A DNA stretch of 22,924 nucleotides, taken from NCBI GenBank assembly GCA_041605955.1, contig JBFIXI010000069.1, positions 1-22,924 of the forward strand. Direction: 5' to 3'. The notes below the pieces were generated by a model that had not been told where the DNA came from, made no database searches, and saw only the letters and a list, made by a program, of their open reading frames with translations. This DNA comes from JAHEJX01 sp041605955 (GTDB lineage Bacteria; Actinomycetota; Acidimicrobiia; Spongiisociales; UBA5794). The first letter of the stretch is position 1; every line of letters begins with the position of its first letter. Of this stretch, positions 6,325 to 13,054 are shown one piece after another. Position numbers and translations under genes: made by a program.

Positions 6325-8253
6325 ATGCATCCACCACGTAGTCGAGGCTGGCTTCTATTTGTCGCCAGCCTCCTTCTGGTGGGCCTGCTCGCCCCCGCGG
6401 CGGTAGCCCACCCGGACGATATGGCCGATGGAGGCGGAGACGAGGGAGAGTCTGCTCTACATCTCCACGACTTGGCGGACCGCAGCGCGGCGCTGGCGGC
6501 CACCGACGGAGCCGCTGACATAATCAGTGAAGGTCCGTCGGCCAAAGTCACCAAGAACCTGGATCTGCGCGGCCGCGGTGTCCGCAACGTCGCTAACGCG
6601 ACAACGGACGTTTGGGCTCACGCGGGGTATGCCTATACCGGCACCTTCAACAACCCATGCGGCGGCGATCCGGAAGGCGGCGTCTGGATCTGGGACGTGC
6701 ACAACCGGAACAAGGTCAGCTTCGTCGGCATCATTCCGTCTCCGACGGGTAGCCGCTCGAACGACGTCAAGGTCGCCGCGATGAACTCCGGTGACATCCT
6801 GGTACACAGCAACGAATCGTGCGCCGGCGGTCCGGGTGGATTCGAGATCTACAACGTCGACGATCCCACGGACCCGGTATATCTCGCCAGCGTAGGTCCG
6901 ATCAACGAGATCAACCCGATCTCGGATGCTCTGTTCGGCGGAATCGTCGATGTGGGTGTCCACAACCTGTGGCTGTTCACCGACGGTGATCGCGACTATG
7001 TCGCCGCAGTGGCCGAGTCCGCCTTCGACAACTTCCGAATCTGGGACATCACCGACCCCTCTAGCCCGACCATGGTCAGCGCCTGGGGGGCCGAGGAAGT
7101 GTTCGATCCGGGTGTCGGCGATGAGCTCTCTGATGTGGGGCGCGTGCTGAACGCCGCGATCTGGCTCACCAATGGCTACGGCGCTTCGCAGAACCGGTTC
7201 CTGCACGACATCACCATGAGCGCCGATGGCAACAGTGCCTATCTGAGCAACTGGGACGCCGGTCTGATTCTGCTGGATGTGAGTGATCCCACTAATCCGC
7301 AGTATGTCTCGACCGCGCTGGACCTGACTGCCGACGGCGATATGGAAGTCAACAGCCATGCAGCCTGGATGAGCGAAGACGGAAGCATCGTCGTCGAGAC
7401 CAACGAGGACTTCGCTCCCTTCGAGTCGCTCTTCACGATCGACACCGGTCCCAACGCTGGGAGCTATGCCTCGGCGGAAGGCTCGTTCACCACGCCCCTG
7501 GTCTCCCTGCCTGGCGGGCAGATGAGCGGCCCGACGACCTATGTCGGCCTGGCCTGCACCGGCGGTGACCCTGTGCCTCCGGCAATAGCAGATGGCGAGA
7601 TCGCTCTCATTCAGCGGGGCGCCTGCCGCTTCGACGACAAGGCGACCAATGCGATCAGCGCCGGGTACGCGGGCATGGTGGTCTTCAATGATGAGGCGCG
7701 AGGCGATGCGCTCGTGACGATGGGCGGCGATCCCCGCGATATTCCGGGCGTGTTCGTCGGCCACTCGACGGGTCTCGCCATTGCCGGCGCGGCGACTGCG
7801 GCGGATCTGGTCATCGGCGCTGCCGGTGAAGCCGTGACCGCTTCGTCGGTGCCCAACGGTTGGGGACAGGTGCGGATCTGGGACTATTCCGATCCCACCA
7901 ACCCGGTGTTGGCGTCGAGCTTCGACACCGTCTGCAGTGCCACCGTGATCGATCCGAGCTGCGATCCGAATGGGACGTACTCGGTCCACAACGTGCAGGT
8001 GGAAACCACCGGCAACAAGGTGAAGGCCTACATCTCGTGGTACTGGGATGGCATGCTGATCCTCGACGTGACCGACCCGTACAACCCGGTCGAGATCGCT
8101 CGGTTCCTCGACAACTCGACGAACGACGGCTTGGCCAACGACTTCTGGGGTGTGTACAAGATCCCCAATGATCCGTTCATCTTCGGTGCGGATCGCAACG
8201 GCGGCTTGTACATCTTCAAGGAGCAAGGCTCGGGCTCGGGCAAAGGCAAGTAG
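6325..8253 (+). CDS. Secreted LVIVD-repeat beta-propeller protein with inserted PA domain
   Basis: The start is set at ATG 6325, behind AGAAGGA (6313-6319, 5-base spacing), rather than ATG 6301. It then begins with a classic signal peptide: HPPRSRG followed by the hydrophobic WLLFVASLLLVGLLAPAAV and a likely AHA-type cleavage region. The mature protein carries repeated blade motifs of the LVIVD type (GGVWIWDVHN, GFEIYNVDDPTDPVYLASV, FRIWDITDPSSPTMVSAW, LILLDVSDPTNPQYVSTAL, VRIWDYSDPTNPVLASSF, MLILDVTDPYNPVEIARF). Between the fourth and fifth motifs, about residues 390-507, lies a protease-associated (PA) domain (GEIALIQRGACRFDDKATNA, GYAGMVVFND). The tail GSGSGKGK is short and shows no anchor. 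The product is about 642 residues and extracellular; no enzyme activity can be assigned. Confidence 0.88.
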   Translation: MHPPRSRGWLLFVASLLLVGLLAPAAVAHPDDMADGGGDEGESALHLHDLADRSAALAATDGAADIISEGPSAKVTKNLDLRGRGVRNVANATTDVWAHAGYAYTGTFNNPCGGDPEGGVWIWDVHNRNKVSFVGIIPSPTGSRSNDVKVAAMNSGDILVHSNESCAGGPGGFEIYNVDDPTDPVYLASVGPINEINPISDALFGGIVDVGVHNLWLFTDGDRDYVAAVAESAFDNFRIWDITDPSSPTMVSAWGAEEVFDPGVGDELSDVGRVLNAAIWLTNGYGASQNRFLHDITMSADGNSAYLSNWDAGLILLDVSDPTNPQYVSTALDLTADGDMEVNSHAAWMSEDGSIVVETNEDFAPFESLFTIDTGPNAGSYASAEGSFTTPLVSLPGGQMSGPTTYVGLACTGGDPVPPAIADGEIALIQRGACRFDDKATNAISAGYAGMVVFNDEARGDALVTMGGDPRDIPGVFVGHSTGLAIAGAATAADLVIGAAGEAVTASSVPNGWGQVRIWDYSDPTNPVLASSFDTVCSATVIDPSCDPNGTYSVHNVQVETTGNKVKAYISWYWDGMLILDVTDPYNPVEIARFLDNSTNDGLANDFWGVYKIPNDPFIFGADRNGGLYIFKEQGSGSGKGK

Positions 8254-8274
8254 CCCAACTCGACACGACGACAC

Positions 8275-8305
8275 AGAGGTGGGGCGGCCCGGCGGCCCCA
8301 CCTCT
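8275..8305 (+). terminator. Strong hairpin terminator after the LVIVD-repeat gene
   Basis: Perfect 11-bp arms AGAGGTGGGGC (8275-8285) and GCCCCACCTCT (8295-8305) flank a nine-base loop, 21 bases after the stop codon. Only a short T-containing tail follows, as is common in GC-rich bacteria. It isolates the BMC operon from the upstream gene. Confidence 0.8.
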
Positions 8306-8422
8306 TGTCATATAGCTTCCTGTGCAGCGGGCGGGATCTCGGGCCGGCTGGGTCTGGGCTTCCTCAGCGGCCAGCAGCACACTGCTACCGCTCTTTCGTG
8401 CCCCACCTGTCTTTCGCTAAGA

Positions 8423-8439
8423 CTGCGCAATCAGCAGGA
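8423..8439 (+). promoter_or_regulatory. Upstream copy of the putative regulator-binding motif CTGCG-N6-GCAGGA
   Basis: CTGCG (8423-8427), six bases, then GCAGGA (8434-8439) matches the core of the two promoter-overlapping repeats at 8487 and 8508. It starts 64 bases, about six helical turns, before the first of them. It may be an auxiliary operator allowing looping or cooperative binding. Evidence is sequence similarity only. Confidence 0.45.
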
Positions 8440-8441
8440 AG

Positions 8442-8460
8442 TTCTGGGTGACGCCCAGAA
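8442..8460. promoter_or_regulatory. Perfect 19-bp dyad upstream of the BMC promoter
   Basis: TTCTGGG (8442-8448) and CCCAGAA (8454-8460) form a perfect inverted repeat around TGACG. Its centre is about 66 bases before the predicted transcription start, where a class I activator would bind. The motif differs from the CTGCG repeats, so a second regulator is possible. A hairpin role is less likely because the dyad lies upstream of the promoter. Confidence 0.5.
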
Positions 8461-8480
8461 AAGATGAAAGCGGTAGGTCA

Positions 8481-8509
8481 TTGAATCTGCGATAGACGCA
8501 GGATATACT
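8481..8509 (+). promoter_or_regulatory. Near-consensus housekeeping promoter of the BMC operon, predicting a leaderless mRNA
   Basis: TTGAAT (8481-8486) and TATACT (8504-8509) are separated by exactly 17 bases. The expected start of transcription, 7-8 bases after the -10 box, is A8516 or G8517, which coincides with the GTG start codon at 8517. There is no Shine-Dalgarno sequence for that GTG. The mRNA is therefore predicted to be leaderless, a common situation in actinobacteria. Confidence 0.75.
8487..8506 (+). promoter_or_regulatory. Putative operator copy 1 (spacer and -10 box)
   Basis: The sequence CTGCG-ATAGAC-GCAGGATAT recurs 21 bases downstream. Within it CTGCG (8487-8491) and CGCAG (8497-8501) form an inverted repeat. 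It covers the whole promoter spacer and part of the -10 box, so a bound protein would block RNA polymerase. The most likely ligand is the wHTH regulator encoded immediately downstream (inference). Confidence 0.6.
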
Positions 8510-8527
8510 GCGATCAGTGCAGGATAT
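8508..8527 (+). promoter_or_regulatory. Putative operator copy 2 (transcription start and start codon)
   Basis: CTGCG-ATCAGT-GCAGGATAT repeats copy 1 with a period of 21 bases, two helical turns; 16 of 21 positions are identical. It covers the predicted transcription start and the first codons of the regulator gene, with the repeat continuing into coding sequence. The inverted-repeat half is imperfect here (CTGCG/TGCAG). Confidence 0.6.
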
Positions 8528-8879
8528 TACCCCGTTGCTACGTACGGAGACCCTGAAAGAGCTACTGATCGAGCTGTTCTTCATGTCCGACAAGCCGAGG
8601 ACCCTTTCTGACCTTGCCCGGGCCATCGATGTCGACCAGACAACGGTCATGCGCGAGGTGAACCGCCTGCTCGAGACCGGGGTGGTCGTCGAAGAGAGGG
8701 TCGGCCGGTCCCGAACGATCGCCATCGATCCATCGAGCCCGATCGCGGGACCGCTGCGCCGGCTCGTTCGCTTGGCGCACGAACCGCCCGATTCGACCGA
8801 TCGGGACGACGGCTACAGCCCGATGCATCAACGCCGCCCGGAGCGGCGTCCCCTGCCCTCGTCACGGAGAAGGAACTGA
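8517..8879 (+). CDS. Winged helix-turn-helix regulator of the BMC operon
   Basis: This 120-residue protein starts at GTG 8517, the predicted 5' end of a leaderless mRNA. Helix LRTETLKELLIELFFMSD is followed by a helix-turn-helix (LSDLARAIDVDQTTVMREVN, about residues 30-49) and a wing (VVVEERVGRSRTIAID). This is an ArsR/MarR-like fold, similar to the wHTH module fused to nucleotidyltransferases in other proteins, but here it stands alone. The last 25 residues are Arg/Pro-rich and probably disordered. No sensor domain is visible, so the ligand, if any, is unknown. The stop overlaps the next ATG as TGATG. Autoregulation through the tandem repeats at 8487-8527 is inferred from position. Confidence 0.88.
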   Translation: MQDITPLLRTETLKELLIELFFMSDKPRTLSDLARAIDVDQTTVMREVNRLLETGVVVEERVGRSRTIAIDPSSPIAGPLRRLVRLAHEPPDSTDRDDGYSPMHQRRPERRPLPSSRRRN

Positions 8880-9478
8880 TGCCGCTCCCATCCGAGGCCG
8901 AGGTGCGGGCATTGGTCAGTCGAGTGGTCGCCGGCCTGAGGCCCGCCGACCACAGCCTTGCTGCGGCCGGCGCACCAGCTCCGGCGTCATTTGCAGATGT
9001 CGAGCCGGCCCCCGGTACCAAAGTCACCATCGCCGTAGGCGCGGATCACGGTGGTTATCCCCTGAAAGAGCGAATCGGATTCCGTCTCCGCGAGCTCGGT
9101 CACGAGGTGATCGACTGCGGCACCGACAGTCCCGACTCGGTCGATTATCCGGATTTCGCCCATGCAGTGGCCCATCGAGTCGCCTCGGGCGCCGCCACGT
9201 ATGGAATCGTGGTCGACGGCGCGGGGATCGGTTCTGCGATGACCGCCAACAAGGTGCCCGGGGTGCGGGCCGCGCTCTGCTACGACATATCGAGTGCTCG
9301 CAACAGCCGGGAGCACAACCATGCCAATGTGTTGACGCTCGGCGCCGGCCTCATCGGCACTGCATTGGCCCTCCAGATCGTCGACGCCTGGCTGGAGACG
9401 CCGTGGGCGGCGGGCCGGCACGCCCGGCGGGTCGGCAAGATCACCGCGGTCGAACAGCAATACCTGAGGAGCGCCTGA
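8879..9478 (+). CDS. RpiB-like sugar-phosphate isomerase, BMC cargo, with Asp in place of the catalytic Cys
   Basis: The 199-residue protein is RpiB/LacAB-like from about residue 48: VGADHGGYPLK (Asp56, His57), VDYPDFAHAVA, NKVPGVRAALC, NSREHNHANVLTLGAG and the phosphate-binding GRHARRVGKI. RpiB interconverts ribose-5-phosphate and ribulose-5-phosphate. The loop read as CGTGIG in E. coli RpiB is VDGAGIG here, so the usual catalytic Cys is Asp113. The Glu used as base by the mycobacterial enzyme is also absent, with Ser at that position. The reaction or substrate may therefore differ. The first 19 residues (PSEAEVRALVSRVVAGLR) form an amphipathic helix followed by an Ala/Pro linker, typical of a BMC encapsulation peptide. 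It is coupled to both neighbours by TGATG overlaps. rpiB is the family name; substrate is unproven. Confidence 0.9.
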   Translation: MPLPSEAEVRALVSRVVAGLRPADHSLAAAGAPAPASFADVEPAPGTKVTIAVGADHGGYPLKERIGFRLRELGHEVIDCGTDSPDSVDYPDFAHAVAHRVASGAATYGIVVDGAGIGSAMTANKVPGVRAALCYDISSARNSREHNHANVLTLGAGLIGTALALQIVDAWLETPWAAGRHARRVGKITAVEQQYLRSA

Positions 9479-10326
9479 TGGCGGACCGGGCCCTCATCGA
9501 CGCCGTCACCCAGGAAGTGCTGGCGGCACTGCGCACTGCCGACCCGTGCGCCGACTGCCATGGATCCTGCGCTGCCCACAGTCCCGATACCGTGCGCCGC
9601 GTGGTTGCCTACGGCGCCGAGCGGGTGAGCTTCCACGGCCACGGAGGGGAGGTACCGACCGACCTCGCCCAGTACATCGATCACACCCTCCTCAAGCCGG
9701 ATGCGTCGGCGGAGGACATCGACAAGCTGTGCGCGGAGGCGGTGGAGTACGGCTTCGCTGCCGTCTGCGTCAATCCCACCTGGGTCAAGCGAGCCGCCAG
9801 CAACGTCAAGGGCAGCGGGGTCACCGTGGCCTCCGTGGTCGGGTTCCCGTTCGGGGCCACCCCGAGCCAGATCAAGGCGATGGAGGCGCGCCGTGTCATT
9901 CGCGACGGGGCACACGAGATCGACATGGTCATCAACATCGGCGCACTCAAGTCCGGCAACCACGAGCTGGTCAGGGACGACATCGCCAAGGTGTCCGACG
10001 CTTGTCACGAGGCCGGGGCGTTGAACAAGGTCATCATCGAGACGGCGCTGCTGACCGACGAGGAGAAGGTCATCGCCAGCCATCTGGCCAAGCTTGCCAA
10101 AGCTGATTTCGTCAAGACCTCGACCGGTTTCGCCGGAGGAGGAGCCACGGTGCATGACGTGCTGCTCATGCGCGAGACGGTCGGGCCGCAGATGGGGGTC
10201 AAGGCCTCGGGAGGCGTGCGCAGCCGCCACGACGCCCAAGAGATGATCGCGGCCGGCGCCACTCGGATTGGTGCTTCGGCGGGGATCGCCATCGTGACAG
10301 GAGGCACATCCAGTGAGCAATATTGA
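9478..10326 (+). CDS. deoC: Deoxyribose-phosphate aldolase (DERA), BMC cargo, with Cys-rich N-terminal extension
   Basis: ATG 9478 overlaps the rpiB-like stop (TGATG), giving 282 residues. The class I aldolase core starts near residue 65 (YIDHTLLKPDAS). Schiff-base Lys213 lies in FVKTSTGFAGGG, with Asp149 in IDMVINIG and Lys242 in GVKASGGVRS; all key residues are intact. DERA cleaves 2-deoxyribose-5-phosphate into glyceraldehyde-3-phosphate and acetaldehyde. About 60 extra N-terminal residues precede the core. ADRALIDAVTQEVLAALR is an amphipathic helix fitting an encapsulation peptide. CADCHGSCAAH then provides Cys24, Cys27, Cys31 and His34, a possible metal or cluster site, followed by a linker helix. 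The acetaldehyde product suits the acylating aldehyde dehydrogenase encoded at 11591. The gene overlaps the next shell gene by 14 bases. Confidence 0.96.
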   Translation: MADRALIDAVTQEVLAALRTADPCADCHGSCAAHSPDTVRRVVAYGAERVSFHGHGGEVPTDLAQYIDHTLLKPDASAEDIDKLCAEAVEYGFAAVCVNPTWVKRAASNVKGSGVTVASVVGFPFGATPSQIKAMEARRVIRDGAHEIDMVINIGALKSGNHELVRDDIAKVSDACHEAGALNKVIIETALLTDEEKVIASHLAKLAKADFVKTSTGFAGGGATVHDVLLMRETVGPQMGVKASGGVRSRHDAQEMIAAGATRIGASAGIAIVTGGTSSEQY

Positions 10327-10939
10327 GTTGCGGTCGTTCGTCTTCCTGGACAGCCTGCAGCCGCAGTATGCCGCTTTCATCGGCACGACCGCCTCGGGCT
10401 TCCTCCCGCTCGCCTATGAGGCCTCGCTCTTTGTCGAGATCTCGCCCGGGATCGAGATCAATCGGCTCACCGATATCGCCTTGAAGTCGAACGCCGTCAA
10501 GCCGGGAATGCAGATCGTGGAACGCGTCTTCGGGCTGTTGGAGGTCCACTCTCCGGACCAGGCCGAGACGCGGGGAGCAGGGGCGTCGATCCTCGAGGAC
10601 ATCGGGCTGACGCAAGCCGACCGTCTCAAGCCCAAGATTCTCTCGAGTCAGATTGTCCGCCGCATCGACGATCACCAGGCGCAGCTGATAAACCGCATGC
10701 GCCACGGCCAGATGATCACCCCCGGTGAGACGCTCTACGTGCTCGAGTGCGTCCCCGCTGCCTACGCCGCTTTGGCGGCCAACGAAGCGGAGAAGTCGTC
10801 TGCGATCAACGTTCTCGAGGTGCGCGCGTTTGGAGCGGTGGGGCGCGTCTATTTGGGCGGCGAAGAGGCCGATATCGACGTCGGCTGGCGGGCTGCGGTG
10901 GCCTCTCTCGAAGGCCTCGACGGCAGAGAGCAAGAGTGA
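10313..10939 (+). CDS. BMC-T shell protein, double-stacking (gated-pore) type
   Basis: GTG 10313 lies inside the end of deoC and has an excellent ribosome-binding site, AGGAGG (10299-10304, 8-base spacing). The 208 residues form two BMC-like halves of about 100 residues each. The first runs from LRSFVFLDSLQPQYAAFIG through VEISPGIEINRLTDIALK to VERVFGLLEVHSP. The second runs from QIVRRIDDHQAQLINRM through GETLYVLECVPAAYAALAAN to FGAVGRVYLGGEEADID. From memory it resembles the permuted BMC-T proteins whose trimers stack face to face, such as Haliangium Hoch_5816 and, more distantly, CsoS1D. These have a large gated central pore for bulky metabolites. Here it would be a candidate entry for sugar phosphates or cofactors. 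The stacking behaviour is inferred from family resemblance. Confidence 0.9.
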   Translation: MSNIELRSFVFLDSLQPQYAAFIGTTASGFLPLAYEASLFVEISPGIEINRLTDIALKSNAVKPGMQIVERVFGLLEVHSPDQAETRGAGASILEDIGLTQADRLKPKILSSQIVRRIDDHQAQLINRMRHGQMITPGETLYVLECVPAAYAALAANEAEKSSAINVLEVRAFGAVGRVYLGGEEADIDVGWRAAVASLEGLDGREQE

Positions 10940-10964
10940 CCAACAGGAATGAGAGGAGAAGCCA

Positions 10965-11249
10965 ATGGCTGATGCCTTGGGAATGATCGAGGCCCGGAGC
11001 TTCCCGGCGATGGTGGAGGCGGCCGATGCCATGGTGAAAGCGGCCAAGGTGGAGCTGGTGTCCTACGAAGAGACCGGCGGCGGCTACGTCACCGCAGTGA
11101 TTCGTGGTGATGTCGCCGCGGTGAAGGCGGCCGTCGATGCCGGGGTACGCGGTGCCGAGCGGGTCGGTGAGGTCGTCAGCAGCCACATCATCGCCCGTCC
11201 CCACGAGACGATCGACGAGGTGCTTCCGCTGGGTCGGGCCACCGAGTAG
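10965..11249 (+). CDS. BMC-H hexameric shell protein (PduA/CcmK type)
   Basis: This 94-residue protein is a single BMC domain. ALGMIEARSFPAMVEAADAM is the first strand and helix, VELVSYEETGGGYVTAVIRG holds the pore loop, and DVAAVKAAVDAGVRGAERVG the second helix. The pore-lining segment is TGGG, a small-residue variant of the usual KIGSG-type loop, which suggests a pore for small polar metabolites. Hexamers of this protein should make up most shell facets, and it is the only BMC-H in the operon. A ribosome-binding site GAGGAG (10953-10958) is six bases before ATG 10965. The short C-terminal tail continues past HIIARPHETIDEVLPL. Confidence 0.97.
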   Translation: MADALGMIEARSFPAMVEAADAMVKAAKVELVSYEETGGGYVTAVIRGDVAAVKAAVDAGVRGAERVGEVVSSHIIARPHETIDEVLPLGRATE

Positions 11250-11278
11250 GAGCCGCCCTCGAACAACGGAGGCATCCC

Positions 11279-11566
11279 ATGCTGTTAGCGCGAGTGGCGG
11301 GCACGGTGGTTGCCAGCCGCAAGGAGCCGCGTCTCGACGGACTGAAGTTCCTGCTGCTGGAGCAGATCGACGTGGACAACCAGCCGACCGGGGGCTACGT
11401 AGTGGCTGCGGACGCAGTCGGTGCCGGTCTCGATGAGGTCGTCATGTACGCCAGCGGCAGCTCGGCTCGTCAGACCGAGTACACCCACGAACGCCCCTGC
11501 GACGCGGTGGTCATGGCCATCGTCGATTCCTGGGAGGTGAACGGGCGCGATGTCTGGCACAAGTGA
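11279..11566 (+). CDS. BMC-P pentameric vertex protein (EutN/CcmL family), first of three
   Basis: The 95-residue beta-barrel protein has the family hallmarks: MLLARVAGTVVASRKEPRLDGLKFLLLEQ at the start (known for the VxGTVV and LxGxKFLL patterns), then GGYVVAADAVGAGLDEVVMY and a SSARQ turn before the final AIVDSWEV strand. BMC-P pentamers cap the icosahedral vertices of the shell. A ribosome-binding site GGAGG (11268-11272) stands six bases before ATG 11279. It is separated from the two other BMC-P genes by the aldehyde dehydrogenase and BMC-T genes, so it may have a distinct assembly role or stoichiometry. Confidence 0.95.
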   Translation: MLLARVAGTVVASRKEPRLDGLKFLLLEQIDVDNQPTGGYVVAADAVGAGLDEVVMYASGSSARQTEYTHERPCDAVVMAIVDSWEVNGRDVWHK

Positions 11567-11590
11567 CATCTCCAGTGAGGGGCGTGAGCC

Positions 11591-13051
11591 ATGAGCAGCC
11601 TGACTGATATCGACGTCCAGGGCATCATCGCCAGGGTGCAGGAGCGGCTGGGGGCAGCACCCTCGCCGTCCCATCCAGCGCAGGCCTTGGCCGCCCAAGC
11701 CGAGTTGGCCGACGAGATCGCGATCGGAGAGGGCATCTATCGCACCATCGACGAGGCTGTGGCCGCTGCCCGGAGGGCCCAACAGGTCTACGCCGACATG
11801 GGCCTCGACAAGCGCCGCACGATCATCGACTCGATCCGATCGGCGATGCTGCGAGCGGCCGACAACCTCGCCATGATGGCGGCCACCGAGACCGGGCTGG
11901 GACGCTACGAGGACAAGATCCTGAAGAACCGCCTGGTCACGAACAAAACCCCCGGTCCTGAGGACCTCGAGCCGCAGGCCGTCACCGGCGACGCTGGGAT
12001 GACGGTCACCGAATGGGCGCCGATGGGCCTGGTGGGCGCCATCACTCCCACCACCAACCCGACGAGCACGATCATCAACAACAGCATTTCGATCCTGTCT
12101 GCCGGCAATGCCGTCGTGTTCAATGTGCACCCCAACGCCAAGGCCACCTCGGCGGAGAACATTCGTCTGATCAACCGCGCCGTTGTCGCCGCGGGTGGTC
12201 CCCACGATTTGGTGACTGCCATCAATGTGCCGACCTTGGAAAGCGCCAAAGAGCTGATGCACCACTCCGCCATTCGAGTCTTGCTCGTTACTGGTGGGCC
12301 CGGGGTGGTGCAGGAGGCCCTCAGGACCGACAAGCGGGCCGTGGCCGCCGGACCGGGGAATCCGCCGGTGGTGGTCGATGACACCGCAGATGTCGAGCGG
12401 GCCGCCCGCGACATCATCGCCGGTGCCTCGTTCGACAACAACGTGATCTGCACGGACGAGAAGGAAGCCATTGTCGTGGCCAGCGTGGCCGACAGGTTGA
12501 TCCGGGCCATGGGAGACGCCGGGGCGTATGTGCTCAAGCAGCACGAGCTGGCTCGGCTGGAGCGAGTGATCTTTCGGGAGATGGGGCCGCCCAGCAAGCC
12601 GGGAAAGATCAATCCGGCGTTCATCGGCAAGAACGCGGCGGTGATCTTGGCGGAGATCGGCGTCCAGGTGAGTGACGACGTGCGGCTTGTAGTAGCGGAC
12701 GTGCCCAACGAGCACAACCTGGTGTGGACCGAGCAGATGATGCCGGTGTTCCCCGTGACCAAGGTGCCCAATATCGATGTCGCCATCGACATGGCGGTCC
12801 GAGTGGAGCATGGGTTCCGCCACACGGCTGGAATCCACTCCGCCAACGTGGACACGATCACTCGTATGGCGCGGGCGATGAACTGTTCGATCTTCGTCGC
12901 CAATGGGCCGTTCTACGCCGGCCTTGGCCAAGGGGGCGAGGGCTACAGCTCCTTCTCGATCGCCAGCCCCACCGGGGACGGCCTGACCCGGCCGCGTACC
13001 TTCTCCCGTCCCCGCCGGGTGAGCGTGGTCGGGGCGCTGCGGATCGTGTAG
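11591..13051 (+). CDS. CoA-acylating aldehyde dehydrogenase (PduP/EutE type), BMC signature enzyme
   Basis: This 486-residue protein is an aldehyde dehydrogenase of the BMC-associated acylating group. Catalytic Cys287 lies in FDNNVICTDEKE. APMGLVGAITPTTNPTSTII and FNVHPNAKATSAENIRLINR are cofactor-binding regions, and VTGGPGVVQEAL and GPGNPPVVVDDTAD follow. It should convert an aldehyde (here acetaldehyde from DERA), NAD+ and CoA into acyl-CoA and NADH. The N-terminal DIDVQGIIARVQERLG is an amphipathic helix followed by a Pro/Ala linker (APSPSHPAQALAA), a textbook encapsulation peptide; the catalytic domain starts near residue 45. A ribosome-binding site GAGGGG (11577-11582) precedes ATG 11591. 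Only three bases separate its stop from the next BMC-T gene. Confidence 0.96.
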   Translation: MSSLTDIDVQGIIARVQERLGAAPSPSHPAQALAAQAELADEIAIGEGIYRTIDEAVAAARRAQQVYADMGLDKRRTIIDSIRSAMLRAADNLAMMAATETGLGRYEDKILKNRLVTNKTPGPEDLEPQAVTGDAGMTVTEWAPMGLVGAITPTTNPTSTIINNSISILSAGNAVVFNVHPNAKATSAENIRLINRAVVAAGGPHDLVTAINVPTLESAKELMHHSAIRVLLVTGGPGVVQEALRTDKRAVAAGPGNPPVVVDDTADVERAARDIIAGASFDNNVICTDEKEAIVVASVADRLIRAMGDAGAYVLKQHELARLERVIFREMGPPSKPGKINPAFIGKNAAVILAEIGVQVSDDVRLVVADVPNEHNLVWTEQMMPVFPVTKVPNIDVAIDMAVRVEHGFRHTAGIHSANVDTITRMARAMNCSIFVANGPFYAGLGQGGEGYSSFSIASPTGDGLTRPRTFSRPRRVSVVGALRIV

Positions 13052-13054
13052 AGC

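Noticed and set aside
6457..8301. 614-codon minus-strand open frame opposite the LVIVD-repeat gene
   Set aside because: It is a shadow of a gene with a signal peptide, ribosome-binding site and clear repeats; the antisense translation has no recognisable features.
8385..8476. Long-range inverted repeat CTACCGCT (8385-8392) and AGCGGTAG (8469-8476)
   Set aside because: Eight base pairs separated by 76 bases can occur by chance, and it does not relate to the other regulatory motifs.
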